Assembly: GCF_000422845.1 (NCBI RefSeq)
Contig: NZ_KE383931.1
Span: 298,126 to 362,125, forward strand
Length of the DNA stretch: 64,000 bases
Direction: 5' to 3'
Source: Oceanobacter kriegii DSM 6294
GTDB taxonomy: Bacteria; Pseudomonadota; Gammaproteobacteria; Pseudomonadales; Oceanobacteraceae
Below the pieces are notes generated by a model, which made no database searches, was not told the origin of the DNA, and worked only from the letters and a program-made list of their open reading frames with translations. A program made the position numbers and the translations under genes. Within the stretch, counting starts at the first letter, position 1. Each line of letters opens with the position of its first letter. Positions 31,355-40,062 of this stretch are shown in pieces.

Positions 31355-32254
31355 TCAGCGGCGACGGTACTGGCTAGGGGTTGTGCCTCGTAGCTGACGA
31401 AAGCGATTGGAGAAATGGCTGGAGGAGCTGAAACCACAGCGTTGGGCAATGTCGGTCAGCGGCGTATCGGTGTGTTTGAGCAATTGCTCGGCTTTTAACA
31501 AGCGCTGTTGCATCACGTACTGGTGCGGTGCCAGACCAACACTTTGTTTGAACATGCGCGCAAAATGAAACTCACTGAGTTGCACCAGCGCGGCCAAATC
31601 TGCCAGCAGTAACGGCTGATCAATATTGGCGTCTACAAAGGCCTTTACCCGCGCCAGCTGAAATGGTGCCAGCCCGCCTTTGACCGTCAGCGGCGTCCAT
31701 TGAAAGTGGGTGTACTCTTTTACCAGATGCGTCAGCAACATGGCCGTTGCGCTGCTCAGCATCAAGCGATCGGCGTTGTCGTGCCAGTTGCTGGCCAGTA
31801 GAAACTGACGGTACAAGATCGCGACTTGTGGGTCGTCGGCAAAAATATGCTCGTCTACCGTCAGCCCGGCCGGGCTTTTATCCCACACCTGCTCGGCTAT
31901 TTGACTCAGGTGACGATCGGTAAAATACAGGTGCACAAAGGTGAGTTCACCGCGAATGTCCCAGGTGGAAGCGTAGCCTTTGGGCATTAAACACAGCCGG
32001 TCCGGCGCACCGCCATTTCTCCAGCCATGGGGCGTTTTCAGGTACGACTCGTAGCCGTTTTCAACATACAGGCTCAAGGTGTGGTGGTCAGCACCGTCGA
32101 CAACCACCCGATCGTTGCGATTATTCCAGGCCGCCAGTCCAATGCCGTCGACGGCCTCTGAACCAGATGCCGAGCCAGCCACCAGCCTGCCCTCATTGAG
32201 CAAACGCGTCTTGTGCTGCTGCAAGTTGTTATACACCTGGTACTGTTCTGCCAC
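31355..32254 (-). CDS. AraC family transcriptional regulator
   Basis: Encodes 299 residues. The N-terminal half is a cupin-like sensing domain (DGADHHTLSLYVENGYESYL, LTFVHLYFTDRHL). The C-terminal 100 residues form the double helix-turn-helix: DLAALVQLSEFHFARMFKQSVGLAPHQYVMQQRL and LTDIAQRCGFSSSSHFSNRFRQLRGTTPSQYR. It lies divergent to an EamA exporter gene and upstream of ghrA, so either could be its target. The inducer is unknown. Confidence 0.9.
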   Translation of the reverse strand: MAEQYQVYNNLQQHKTRLLNEGRLVAGSASGSEAVDGIGLAAWNNRNDRVVVDGADHHTLSLYVENGYESYLKTPHGWRNGGAPDRLCLMPKGYASTWDIRGELTFVHLYFTDRHLSQIAEQVWDKSPAGLTVDEHIFADDPQVAILYRQFLLASNWHDNADRLMLSSATAMLLTHLVKEYTHFQWTPLTVKGGLAPFQLARVKAFVDANIDQPLLLADLAALVQLSEFHFARMFKQSVGLAPHQYVMQQRLLKAEQLLKHTDTPLTDIAQRCGFSSSSHFSNRFRQLRGTTPSQYRRR

Positions 32255-32512
32255 GCCGTTCGGCCTTGTTCATTACTGTTCAAATTATCTTAAGTGAGTG
32301 ATCAACAACCGCCAAGCGGTCGCCCGTGGCAAAGCCCTGAAACAGACGTTTTTGAAAAATTAACCGCAAGAATGTGCAAATGGCGCAAGTTGGTAGCAGC
32401 GACCACGCAGGCAAAACGGCAGCATACTCACATATCGACCAGTCCAGTTTCACAATCTGACTTCACAATCCGACTGCAAAATCCTTCTTCAAATCCAAAA
32501 CAGGTAAACACC

Positions 32513-33409
32513 ATGACAGTATTTTTATACGCCACCACCGTACTGATCTGGGGCACCACCTGGATCGCCATCGCCATGCAAACCGGTGACGTGCCGGCAG
32601 CGGTCTCTGTGTTTTACCGCTTTGCACTGGCCGCCTTGCTGCTGGTGCCCATGGTCGCCTTAATGGGCAAACTAACCCGCATCAGCCGCACCGATCACCT
32701 GTTCTGTGTGCTGCAAGGCATGTGCGTGTTCTGCTTCAATTTCCTGTGCTTCTATCAGGCCAACCACTACATCAACAGCGGGCTTGAGTCGGTGCTTTTC
32801 TCGATGGCGATCCTGTTCAATGCCATCAACGGTGTGCTGTTTCTGGGACAACGGGTAACCGCCCGTCTGATGCTGGCCAACAGCCTCGGCATCGTCGGCA
32901 TCATCAGCCTGTTCTGGCACGACCTGACCGCCTCCAGCGCCAATACTGACACCTTGCTGGGCATTGGCCTGTGTTTGTTGGGCACTTATGGATTTTCACT
33001 CGGCAATATCATCAGCGCCCGCCACCAAAAACGGGGCCTCAATGTATTCACCACCAACGCCTACGCCATGACCTACGGCGCCATCACCATGCTGGCAGTA
33101 ATCCTGCTGAGCGGCACCGAATTCCGCATAGACACCGGACTGCCCTACCTGAGTGGCCTGTTTTACCTTGCCATTGTTGGATCGATACTGGGATTTGGTG
33201 CCTACTTCCTGCTGATTGGCCGCATAGGAACCGGCCAGGCTGCCTACGCTACCGTCATGTTCCCGCTGGTCGCGCTGACCATATCCACCCTGTTTGAAGG
33301 TTATGAATGGCGCTTCGCGGCTGTCGTCGGGCTGGTGCTGATTTTGGCAGGAAATGCCGTGATGTTCTGGAAGCCACGCAATGCAGTGACAGCGGCCAAA
33401 GTGGCCTAA
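32513..33409 (+). CDS. EamA/DMT family transporter
   Basis: Encodes 298 residues. I use ATG 32513 because the first membrane helix (MTVFLYATTVLIWGTTWIAI) starts right there; upstream in-frame sequence is charged and lies in the divergent promoter region. About ten transmembrane helices in two EamA repeats are visible, with the usual WGTTW and the second-repeat GIGLCLLGTYGFSLGNI. Members export amino acids or metabolites; the substrate cannot be read here. It may be controlled by the divergent AraC regulator. Confidence 0.9.
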   Translation: MTVFLYATTVLIWGTTWIAIAMQTGDVPAAVSVFYRFALAALLLVPMVALMGKLTRISRTDHLFCVLQGMCVFCFNFLCFYQANHYINSGLESVLFSMAILFNAINGVLFLGQRVTARLMLANSLGIVGIISLFWHDLTASSANTDTLLGIGLCLLGTYGFSLGNIISARHQKRGLNVFTTNAYAMTYGAITMLAVILLSGTEFRIDTGLPYLSGLFYLAIVGSILGFGAYFLLIGRIGTGQAAYATVMFPLVALTISTLFEGYEWRFAAVVGLVLILAGNAVMFWKPRNAVTAAKVA

Positions 33410-33436
33410 GGGGCCTAAGGGGCCTAAGGGGCCTGG
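33401..33436 (+). repeat. Four tandem 9-bp GGGGCCTAA units over the eamA stop
   Basis: GTGGCCTAA is followed by GGGGCCTAAG-type copies at 9-bp steps and a last diverged GGGGCCTGG. The eamA stop is inside the first unit and each later unit supplies another in-frame TAA. Confidence 0.85.
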
Positions 33437-33463
33437 GGTTGGTTTTTTGGGTCTGACAAAATC

Positions 33464-33486
33464 GTAGGAGCGAATTTATTCGCGAT
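33464..33486 (+). repeat. REP element
   Basis: GTAGGAGCGAATTTATTCGC followed by GAT: a palindromic core of the Pseudomonas REP type, lying between the convergent eamA and mmuM genes. Confidence 0.85.
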
Positions 33487-33514
33487 ACAGTCCCGCTGAA
33501 TTCAACAACAAGCC

Positions 33515-33566
33515 CTCCCACAAGCAACTGCACAACCTGTGGGAGAGAGCTTGCTCTCGATAGCGG
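33515..33566 (+). repeat. Second REP-type element with inverted arm
   Basis: CTCCCACA (33515-33522) pairs with TGTGGGAG (33538-33545), followed by the REP core GTGGGAGAGAGCTTGCTCTC and GATAGCGG. It touches the mmuM stop and may act as a 3' end for both convergent genes. Confidence 0.8.
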
Positions 33567-34484
33567 TTACAACCCCAGCGCTTTAATCGCGGCAATGTGC
33601 TCCACACCAATGCCACAGCAGCCACCGATCATATCAGCGCCCATGTCTTTCCACTCTTTAACCCACACGGTGTAGGTCTCTGGCGTCAGGTCCGGGCGCA
33701 CTTCGTCAAGGCCGTCGTTGGCCGTGGCATCTTTTGGCTGAGGCGCAAAAGCGTTGGCGTAAGCACCCACCTTGATGTTCTGAATGCGTTCGTCACTGCT
33801 ATTGGCCAATACGTCTTTTGCCACGCGAATGGCGTCAGAGATGGTTTCTGGCTGGCTGCAGTTGAACAAAATCGCATCAACACCGGCGTTTGCCATGGCT
33901 TCAACCGCGTCACGAACAGTTTCGCCTGAGCGCAGTTTCGGGGTATCGGAAGGTTCAAAGTCTTCCAGCGTGAACGACACCCAATACGGCTTTTTCTCGT
34001 TGTCGATGCTGTCCACCAGCGCTTTCATGGCAAGGGTTTCCGCCAACAGGCTTTGGGTTTCGTTCAGCCATACGTCCGGATTGCCGGCTTCCAGTGCGGT
34101 AACCAACGGGCGGGCGATTTCCTCAAAGCGGTCGGCTTCGTACAGGTCGGCACGGTAGGAGCCAAATAGCGGCGGAATGGACGCTGCAACGGTCACCGCC
34201 TCACCACTTTCCTCAGCAGCAGCACGGGCTACTGCAACAGAATTGGCAGCCAGCTCACCCACTCGCTGCTCGAACACCTGTTCGCCAATATGAAACGGCA
34301 CCAGGGCGTAGCTGTTGGTGGTAATCACCCGAGAGCCCGCCTGAATAAATTCCTTGTGTGCCTGCTTAACAATTTCCGGAGTTTCCATCATGGCCAGTGC
34401 CGACCACTCAGGCTGTCGGAAAGGGGCGCCCAGGCGTTGCAGTTCGCGGCTCATGCCGCCATCCAGAATCGTCAGAGAAGTCAT
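33567..34484 (-). CDS. mmuM: Homocysteine S-methyltransferase family protein
   Basis: Encodes 305 residues from ATG 34484. The family starts with TILDGGMSRELQR. Zinc ligands are the cysteine in ILFNCSQP and the pair in MIGGCCGIG, as in MmuM and BHMT. It transfers a methyl group, usually from S-methylmethionine, to homocysteine to give methionine. There is no adjacent mmuP permease here, so the methyl donor is not certain. A poor ribosome site precedes the start. Confidence 0.88.
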   Translation of the reverse strand: MTSLTILDGGMSRELQRLGAPFRQPEWSALAMMETPEIVKQAHKEFIQAGSRVITTNSYALVPFHIGEQVFEQRVGELAANSVAVARAAAEESGEAVTVAASIPPLFGSYRADLYEADRFEEIARPLVTALEAGNPDVWLNETQSLLAETLAMKALVDSIDNEKKPYWVSFTLEDFEPSDTPKLRSGETVRDAVEAMANAGVDAILFNCSQPETISDAIRVAKDVLANSSDERIQNIKVGAYANAFAPQPKDATANDGLDEVRPDLTPETYTVWVKEWKDMGADMIGGCCGIGVEHIAAIKALGL

Positions 34485-34800
34485 AAGGGAAATTCCGTTG
34501 GTTAAATCAGCGCGGCAGTGTAGCCGAATCGATCTTTTCAACCTATCATTTCATTAATCGAATTGATGCTTTTGTTGAAATTCAATCTCAACAACTTGGC
34601 AGGACCTCTCTAAATCCTGCTAAACCGCCCGAAAACTCCTCTAAAAACCTCTATTTTTACACTTTCAAAACCACCCACCAAAACCAGCCATTAAAAAACC
34701 TTGGTCTTAGACACCCATATCGTCGTTACTCAGACCGTAACCGCTTCTTTATAGTTACGCGCTTTTCTGACGCCAAATAACAACAGAACCGGGACCTGTT
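34485..34800. other. Intergenic region between mmuM and the amino acid ABC operon
   Basis: No gene is seen in about 316 bases between two divergent genes. The middle (34540-34700) is AT-rich with CTCTAAA-type runs and would hold promoters for both; I cannot fix a -35/-10 pair with confidence. Confidence 0.5.
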
Positions 34801-35616
34801 ATGACCTCTGTACTGAAACGCATGTTGGCCACCTTGCTGGTGGGCACCTCCCTGCTGGGCGCATCTGCCTCTTCTTCCGCTGCGGACAAATCCGCCATCG
34901 ATGGCATTCTGGCCAGCGGCGAACTGCACGGCTGCTTTGAAGCGGGTTACCTGCCGTTCTACATGAAGGCCAAAAACGGCAATTTCATTGGTTTTGATAT
35001 CGACGTGGTCAAGCACATGGCGCGCTCCATGAGCGTAAAGTTTGTACCCGTTAACACCGCGTGGGACGGCATTATCCCGGCCCTGCAAACCGGCAAATGC
35101 GACATCATCATTGGTGGCATGGGCATTACCCCAGCGCGTAACCTGCAAGTGATGTTCGCCGACACTTACCTGGAAATTGGCCAAACCGTACTGATCCGTC
35201 CAGAGCTGGCTGGCACCATCAAAAGCTACAAGGACCTGAACAACGGTCAGTACACCATCACCAGTCAAATCGGCACGACCGGTGCCATGGCTGCGGAAAA
35301 GCACCTGCCAAAAGCCAAACTGAACCTGTTTGAAACCTCCGCCGATGGCGTGCTGCAAGTCATCAATGGCAAGGCCGACGCCTTCGTTTACGACCTGCCA
35401 TACAACGCCCTGTACGCCTCCCAGCACAAAGACAAAGTGATCCACCTGGATGCCAGCTTCACTTACGAGCCACTGGGCTGGGCCATTCGTCGCGGCGACC
35501 CGGACTTCCTGAACTTCCTCAACAACTACCTGAAGATGATCAAGAACGACGGTACCTACGATCGCATTTACGCCAAGTGGTTTGAGTCCGACGCCTGGGT
35601 AAAACAGGTTCAATAA
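34801..35616 (+). CDS. Polar amino acid ABC transporter, periplasmic binding protein
   Basis: Encodes 271 residues with a signal peptide (LATLLVGTSLLGASASSSAAD). The SBP_bac_3 fold is clear: GELHGCFEAGYLPFYMK, NFIGFDIDVVKHMARSM, CDIIIGGMGITPAR and the hinge region ITSQIGTTGAMAAEK. It captures a polar amino acid in the periplasm and delivers it to the permease encoded next. Exact ligand unknown. It begins the operon binding protein - permease - ATPase. Confidence 0.92.
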   Translation: MTSVLKRMLATLLVGTSLLGASASSSAADKSAIDGILASGELHGCFEAGYLPFYMKAKNGNFIGFDIDVVKHMARSMSVKFVPVNTAWDGIIPALQTGKCDIIIGGMGITPARNLQVMFADTYLEIGQTVLIRPELAGTIKSYKDLNNGQYTITSQIGTTGAMAAEKHLPKAKLNLFETSADGVLQVINGKADAFVYDLPYNALYASQHKDKVIHLDASFTYEPLGWAIRRGDPDFLNFLNNYLKMIKNDGTYDRIYAKWFESDAWVKQVQ

Positions 35617-35718
35617 GCCACAGTTGTAGCGGTAAAACGCTACACTGGTCAGCAGCAGCCGCGGTTATGCTTCCCATAGCCGCGGCTGTTGAACTTTCAG
35701 CCACCGCATTTTCCAGAC

Positions 35719-36675
35719 ATGACTCCAAACGCCTCCACCAAAAGCCCCTGGCTGGGCCACGGCCTGTACCTGCTGATCATGGCAGTACTGGTATCCGGTA
35801 TTTACCTGTCGGGCCAACGCATTAATTACACCTGGAATTGGGAACGGCTGTGGCCGCACGTCATCGACACCACCCCACAAGACGTGTTGGCACACAGCGA
35901 CGGTACTGCGTGGATTGATGAAAACGGCCAACTGACCGTCGAGCCGGATGCTGGCGGCGAGCCGCAACTCGTCCCTGTTGGCTACGAGCTATTGGTAATG
36001 GACGGCGACATGGTGTTTCAGGGCGACACCATTGCCCAGCAACACGGCTGGCGCTTTGGCACCATCGCCATTGGTCTGTGGGTCACCATCAAAATATCGG
36101 TGGTATCGCTGGTGTTCGCCATTCTGCTGGGGGTGATTTTTGGCCTGATGCGCATCTCTGAAAAAGTGGTGTTGCGCGATCTGGCCATTACCTACATTGA
36201 AATCATCCGTGGCACCCCGCTGCTGGTGCAGATTTTCATCGTTTACTTCTTTATTGGCACCGTGTTCGACCTGGACCGCTTCACGGCGGGTGTCGCGGCG
36301 CTGGCGATTTTCACCGGGGCTTATGTGGCCGAAATTGTGCGAGCGGGCATTCAATCAATTCCACCTGGGCAAATGGAGGCCGCACGCTCGTTAGGTATGA
36401 ACTACGTGCAAGCCATGGTGTACGTCATCATGCCGCAAGCCATTCAACGCACCCTGCCACCGCTGGCGGGCCAGTTTATTAACCTGATCAAGGACTCCTC
36501 ACTGGTATCGGTGATTTCGATTACCGACCTCAGCAAAGCCGGACGCGAAGTGGTCAGCGGCAACTTTGCGCCCTTTGAAGTGTGGTTCACCGTTGCCCTG
36601 CTGTACCTGTTGATCACTGGCTTGTTGTCGTTGCTGATCCAACGTTTGGAAAAAAGGATGGCCGCTGATGCCTGA
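35719..36675 (+). CDS. Polar amino acid ABC transporter, permease
   Basis: Encodes 318 residues from ATG 35719. An N-terminal helix ([18 protein letters not shown]) is followed by a periplasmic stretch of about 80 residues and then the HisM/GlnP-type core: [49 protein letters not shown] and the EAA loop [22 protein letters not shown]. The long periplasmic insert between TM1 and the core is larger than in standard permeases. It overlaps the ATPase gene by 8 bases. Confidence 0.93.
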   Translation: MTPNASTKSPWLGHGLYLLIMAVLVSGIYLSGQRINYTWNWERLWPHVIDTTPQDVLAHSDGTAWIDENGQLTVEPDAGGEPQLVPVGYELLVMDGDMVFQGDTIAQQHGWRFGTIAIGLWVTIKISVVSLVFAILLGVIFGLMRISEKVVLRDLAITYIEIIRGTPLLVQIFIVYFFIGTVFDLDRFTAGVAALAIFTGAYVAEIVRAGIQSIPPGQMEAARSLGMNYVQAMVYVIMPQAIQRTLPPLAGQFINLIKDSSLVSVISITDLSKAGREVVSGNFAPFEVWFTVALLYLLITGLLSLLIQRLEKRMAADA

Positions 36676-37438
36676 GCAAACTGCACACAAGCGCGCAAAC
36701 GATGTCATCATCGAAGCCCACGAGGTCGACAAGGTTTACCCTAACGGCTGCCATGCCCTGAAACAGGTATCACTGGACATTCATCGTGGCGAAGTCGTGG
36801 TGATTATTGGCCCCAGCGGTTCGGGCAAATCGACCTTTTTGCGCACCCTGAACCAGCTGGAAACCATTTCTTCCGGCAGCATTCGCATTGAAGGCGTCGA
36901 CCTCAACGATAAAGCGACCAACATCAACAAGGTGCGCGAAGAAGTCGGCATGGTGTTCCAGCAGTTCAATCTGTTCCCACACAAAACCGCGCTGCAAAAC
37001 GTCATGCTGTCGCCGATGAAGGTGCTGAAACAAAGCCGCAAAGAAGCCCAACAAACCGCCGAACAACTGCTCACCCGCGTGGGCCTGGCTGACCGCATGA
37101 GCAACTACCCGGCACGGCTTTCAGGCGGCCAGCAACAGCGAGTGGCCATTGCCCGGGCGCTAGCCATGAAGCCCGACATCCTGCTGTTCGACGAACCCAC
37201 CAGCGCCCTCGACCCGGAAATGGTCGGTGAAGTACTGGAGGTTATGCAGAATCTCGCCCGCGAAGGCATGACCATGGTGGTGGTTACCCACGAAATGGGC
37301 TTTGCCAAAGAAGTCGCCGACCGGGTGGTATTTATGGAAGACGGCGAGCTGGTACTGGAAGAATCCCCGGACACCTTCTTCACCTCGCAACATCCACGCT
37401 TGCAACAGTTCCTGGGCCAGGTGCTGCACCACGTTTAA
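36668..37438 (+). CDS. Polar amino acid ABC transporter, ATP-binding protein
   Basis: Encodes 256 residues, GlnQ/HisP type. Walker [10 protein letters not shown] (about residues 45-53), Q-loop [12 protein letters not shown], signature [15 protein letters not shown] and Walker [15 protein letters not shown], plus the H-loop VTHEM, are all intact. It powers import through the upstream permease. Overlap with the permease gene shows operon structure. Confidence 0.96.
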   Translation: MPEQTAHKRANDVIIEAHEVDKVYPNGCHALKQVSLDIHRGEVVVIIGPSGSGKSTFLRTLNQLETISSGSIRIEGVDLNDKATNINKVREEVGMVFQQFNLFPHKTALQNVMLSPMKVLKQSRKEAQQTAEQLLTRVGLADRMSNYPARLSGGQQQRVAIARALAMKPDILLFDEPTSALDPEMVGEVLEVMQNLAREGMTMVVVTHEMGFAKEVADRVVFMEDGELVLEESPDTFFTSQHPRLQQFLGQVLHHV

Positions 37439-37466
37439 CCGCGCGACAAAACAATCCAGTATACTC

Positions 37467-37489
37467 GGGGCCGAACTGACACCGGCCCC
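37467..37489 (+). promoter_or_regulatory. Hairpin in the lysR leader
   Basis: GGGGCCG (37467-37473) and CGGCCCC (37483-37489) form a 7-bp stem with a 9-base loop, 9 bases before the LysR start. There is no T-run. It may end the ABC operon or control the regulator's translation. Confidence 0.4.
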
Positions 37490-37498
37490 AACAAAACC

Positions 37499-38386
37499 AT
37501 GCAAAAAACCCTGCCACCACTGAACTGGCTTCGCACCTTTGAAGTATCTGCCCGCTACCTGAACTTCACCAAAGCCGCGCAGGAACTGCACTTGACCCAA
37601 GGGGCCGTCAGCCAGCAAATCCGGCTATTGGAGCGTCATCTGGGCGTTGCCCTGTTCAAACGACTGCCGCGCGGCATTGCCCTTACCGACGAAGGCCAGT
37701 CTTACCTGCCGGTTGTTCAGGACTCCATCTCACGACTGGCCGCTGCCACCACCGAACTGTTCAGCCAAAGCCAACGCGTTCCGGTAAAAATTCGTGGCAG
37801 CCTGTCGTTCTTTATGACCTGGCTGGCCCCGCGCATTCGCGACTTCAATGCCCAACACCCAGACATCGATATCCGCTACACCAGCACCTTGTGGGTGAAA
37901 GACGTCGAAGCCGACGACGATTTTGAAATCCGCTGGGGCAGCGGTGAATGGGCCGGGCATCTGTCGCAACGCCTGAGCTGGGACGAACTCTTCCCGGTTT
38001 GTTCGCCAGAGCTGCTGAAGCAGCATCCCATTAACAGCCCACAAGACCTGCAAGGTCTTACCCTGCTGCACGTCATGGGCTATGAAGAAGGCTGGGGCTA
38101 CTGGCTTTCCCTGATGAACGAAGACGACATCGACCCATCCCACGGTATTCAGGTAGACAACGTGGTATCGGCCCTCAAACTGGCCGAACTTGGAACCGGA
38201 GTTGCACTGGCACGAAGCGCCATGGTGGAAGACGCTCTTGCTGAAGGCCGACTCGTCGCCCCGCTACCGGAACGCCTGCCAGCCAGCGAGTCATTTTATC
38301 TGGTACGGAAATCCGGCAAGAAACTGGCACCCGATGCGGCACTGTTTCTGGATTGGTTGGAGCGGGAGCTGCGGGAGGGGGGATAA
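37499..38386 (+). CDS. LysR family transcriptional regulator (GcvA-like)
   Basis: Encodes 295 residues. The N-terminal winged helix (LPPLNWLRTFEVSARYLNFTKAAQELHLTQGAVSQQIRLLERHLGVALFKR) matches GcvA-type regulators. The C-terminal effector domain contains LSFFMTWLAPRIRDFNAQHPDIDIRY and a second half with WGYWLSLMNEDDID. It follows an amino acid ABC operon on the same strand and may regulate it; the inducer is unknown. No clear Shine-Dalgarno precedes ATG 37499. Confidence 0.92.
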   Translation: MQKTLPPLNWLRTFEVSARYLNFTKAAQELHLTQGAVSQQIRLLERHLGVALFKRLPRGIALTDEGQSYLPVVQDSISRLAAATTELFSQSQRVPVKIRGSLSFFMTWLAPRIRDFNAQHPDIDIRYTSTLWVKDVEADDDFEIRWGSGEWAGHLSQRLSWDELFPVCSPELLKQHPINSPQDLQGLTLLHVMGYEEGWGYWLSLMNEDDIDPSHGIQVDNVVSALKLAELGTGVALARSAMVEDALAEGRLVAPLPERLPASESFYLVRKSGKKLAPDAALFLDWLERELREGG

Positions 38387-38413
38387 GCCACTACTGACTC
38401 AGAGGCTCCCTGG

Positions 38414-38968
38414 CTACTCATCATTATCCGCATAACCACTGCCAATCGCACTAAATGGCAAATCCAGATCCAGCTCAGGAACTTGCAGGCCTACCCAAGC
38501 CGGAAAGGTATTGCTGTTTGGCCCCGGAAACACCGTATATTCATTGGCCCACGGGTAACGAGTCACAGCCTCCTGAATACGCGGTATCAACTCGGCAGCT
38601 TTATTACCCGTGATAGACAACAGCACCTCCGGCTCGGCACCGTACCAAAACCGGTCGGGTGTGCTTGTAGTGTATTCGCGCAGCGCAGGTAAGCCACGCT
38701 TCACGCGCCAACCAACCACTTCATATACCGTATATTCAGACGCCTGTGCGGGCTTCACCGCAATCCAGGTATGAATAGCAAACCAGCCACGCCAGCTGAA
38801 CGCATCCGCGCCATACACTTCAATCACTGCTTCCGACGTTTGCTCTGGATCTGGTGCCAAACCAGCTGGCTCCCGGCTGGCAGTACGCCAGTCCGCATTG
38901 CTACAGGCCGATACCAATGCCAGCATCAGAAGGGGGAACAGCCATCGGGGTTGTAACCATCGCATCAT
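38414..38968 (-). CDS. DUF3750 family lipoprotein
   Basis: Encodes 184 residues from ATG 38968 (38965 also possible). A lipoprotein signal is clear: WLFPLLMLALVSAC with lipobox Cys about residue 22. The mature part holds the DUF3750 core WRGWFAIHTWIAVKPAQASEYTVYEVVGWRV, DRFWYGAEPEVLLSITG and YPWANEYTVFPGPNSNTF. Its function is unknown; it probably sits in the inner face of the outer membrane or in the inner membrane. It faces the upstream lysR convergently. Confidence 0.85.
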   Translation of the reverse strand: MMRWLQPRWLFPLLMLALVSACSNADWRTASREPAGLAPDPEQTSEAVIEVYGADAFSWRGWFAIHTWIAVKPAQASEYTVYEVVGWRVKRGLPALREYTTSTPDRFWYGAEPEVLLSITGNKAAELIPRIQEAVTRYPWANEYTVFPGPNSNTFPAWVGLQVPELDLDLPFSAIGSGYADNDE

Positions 38969-39141
38969 AAGATCGAACGCCTTGAAATTCTGAACACCGT
39001 TCTGGGACGCCAGCGCTGCGGCCGGGTTCAGCATCGAGCGATTGATTACCGCTATTAAAGCGGCTCATCAACACGGCATACCGGATAAAACGGCTGCCAG
39101 AACAGCTGCTGTAATAGCTGTATGGTTACCTGAACGACTGA

Positions 39142-39777
39142 TTATCGGCTCGAACTGACCGCCAGTTTGATGCCCAGCGCCACAAACACCGCACCAACGG
39201 TACGGTCCAGCCACACACTCAAACGCTTGCTACTGCGAACCTTATTGGTCAGCTTGGAGGCCAGCAACACGTATAACACTTCAACCACCACCGCCACGGC
39301 AATCACCAACAAGCCCAGATACACCAACTGCAATGGCACCGCGCCCTGCCCTTCGCGCACAAACTGCGGCAAGAAAGCCATAAAGAAAATAGCCACCTTC
39401 GGGTTCAGAATATCCACCAGTACACCCTGACGGAATGCGGCCCATGCCGATTCCTTTGGCTGGCCATCAGCCGACACCTGCAAACTGGTGCCTGCCGACT
39501 TGAATGAATCCCAGGCCAGATACAGCAAATACGCCACACCCACAAACTTCACCACCGTAAACGCCAACGCTGACGACACCAAAATGGCAGACAGACCAAC
39601 CGCTGCGGCAAACACATGAAACAGTGCACCGGTGCAAACGCCCAGCGCAGACGCCACACCAACCTTACGGCCGTTAGCAATGGTCTTGGTGAGGATATAG
39701 AGCAAATCCGGACCCGGTGCGATATTCAACGCCAAGGCCGTAGAAAAGAAGAGAAACCAAAAACTGAGATCTGACAT
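39142..39777 (-). CDS. LysE/RhtB family exporter
   Basis: Encodes 211 residues from ATG 39777. About six transmembrane helices with the family motif FFSTALALNIAPGPDLLYILTKTIANG and GVLVDILNPKVAIFFMAFLPQF. Members export amino acids such as threonine, homoserine or lysine. The substrate cannot be told from sequence. A frame reaching back to 39882 is not supported because the extra N-terminus is not membrane-like. Confidence 0.92.
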   Translation of the reverse strand: MSDLSFWFLFFSTALALNIAPGPDLLYILTKTIANGRKVGVASALGVCTGALFHVFAAAVGLSAILVSSALAFTVVKFVGVAYLLYLAWDSFKSAGTSLQVSADGQPKESAWAAFRQGVLVDILNPKVAIFFMAFLPQFVREGQGAVPLQLVYLGLLVIAVAVVVEVLYVLLASKLTNKVRSSKRLSVWLDRTVGAVFVALGIKLAVSSSR

Positions 39778-40062
39778 GTTCGTATCCCTGAACGTCACAG
39801 GCGAAAATAAAAGCGCCGAAGATACGGCGCACAATAACGTGCAATTTACCGTATTTCGTCTCAACGAACGACAGCAATCCATCCAAAAGTGCCCTGGCAG
39901 GCTCTATCAGCCTCCGCTGGCCAGCGTGAGCCACCCTATTTCCGGCCACTCAACCATTCACGAACATTGAACAACCGTTGGCCATATTGGTCGTTTATAA
40001 AACAACCACCAGGCGCTAGAATCACGGCTCTGTTTCCATTTGTTTCAAGATGTAGGCGCTTT

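Noticed and set aside
32294-32512. N-terminal extension of the EamA transporter
   Set aside because: The extra 73 residues are polar and lie in the divergent promoter region; the first membrane helix starts at ATG 32513.
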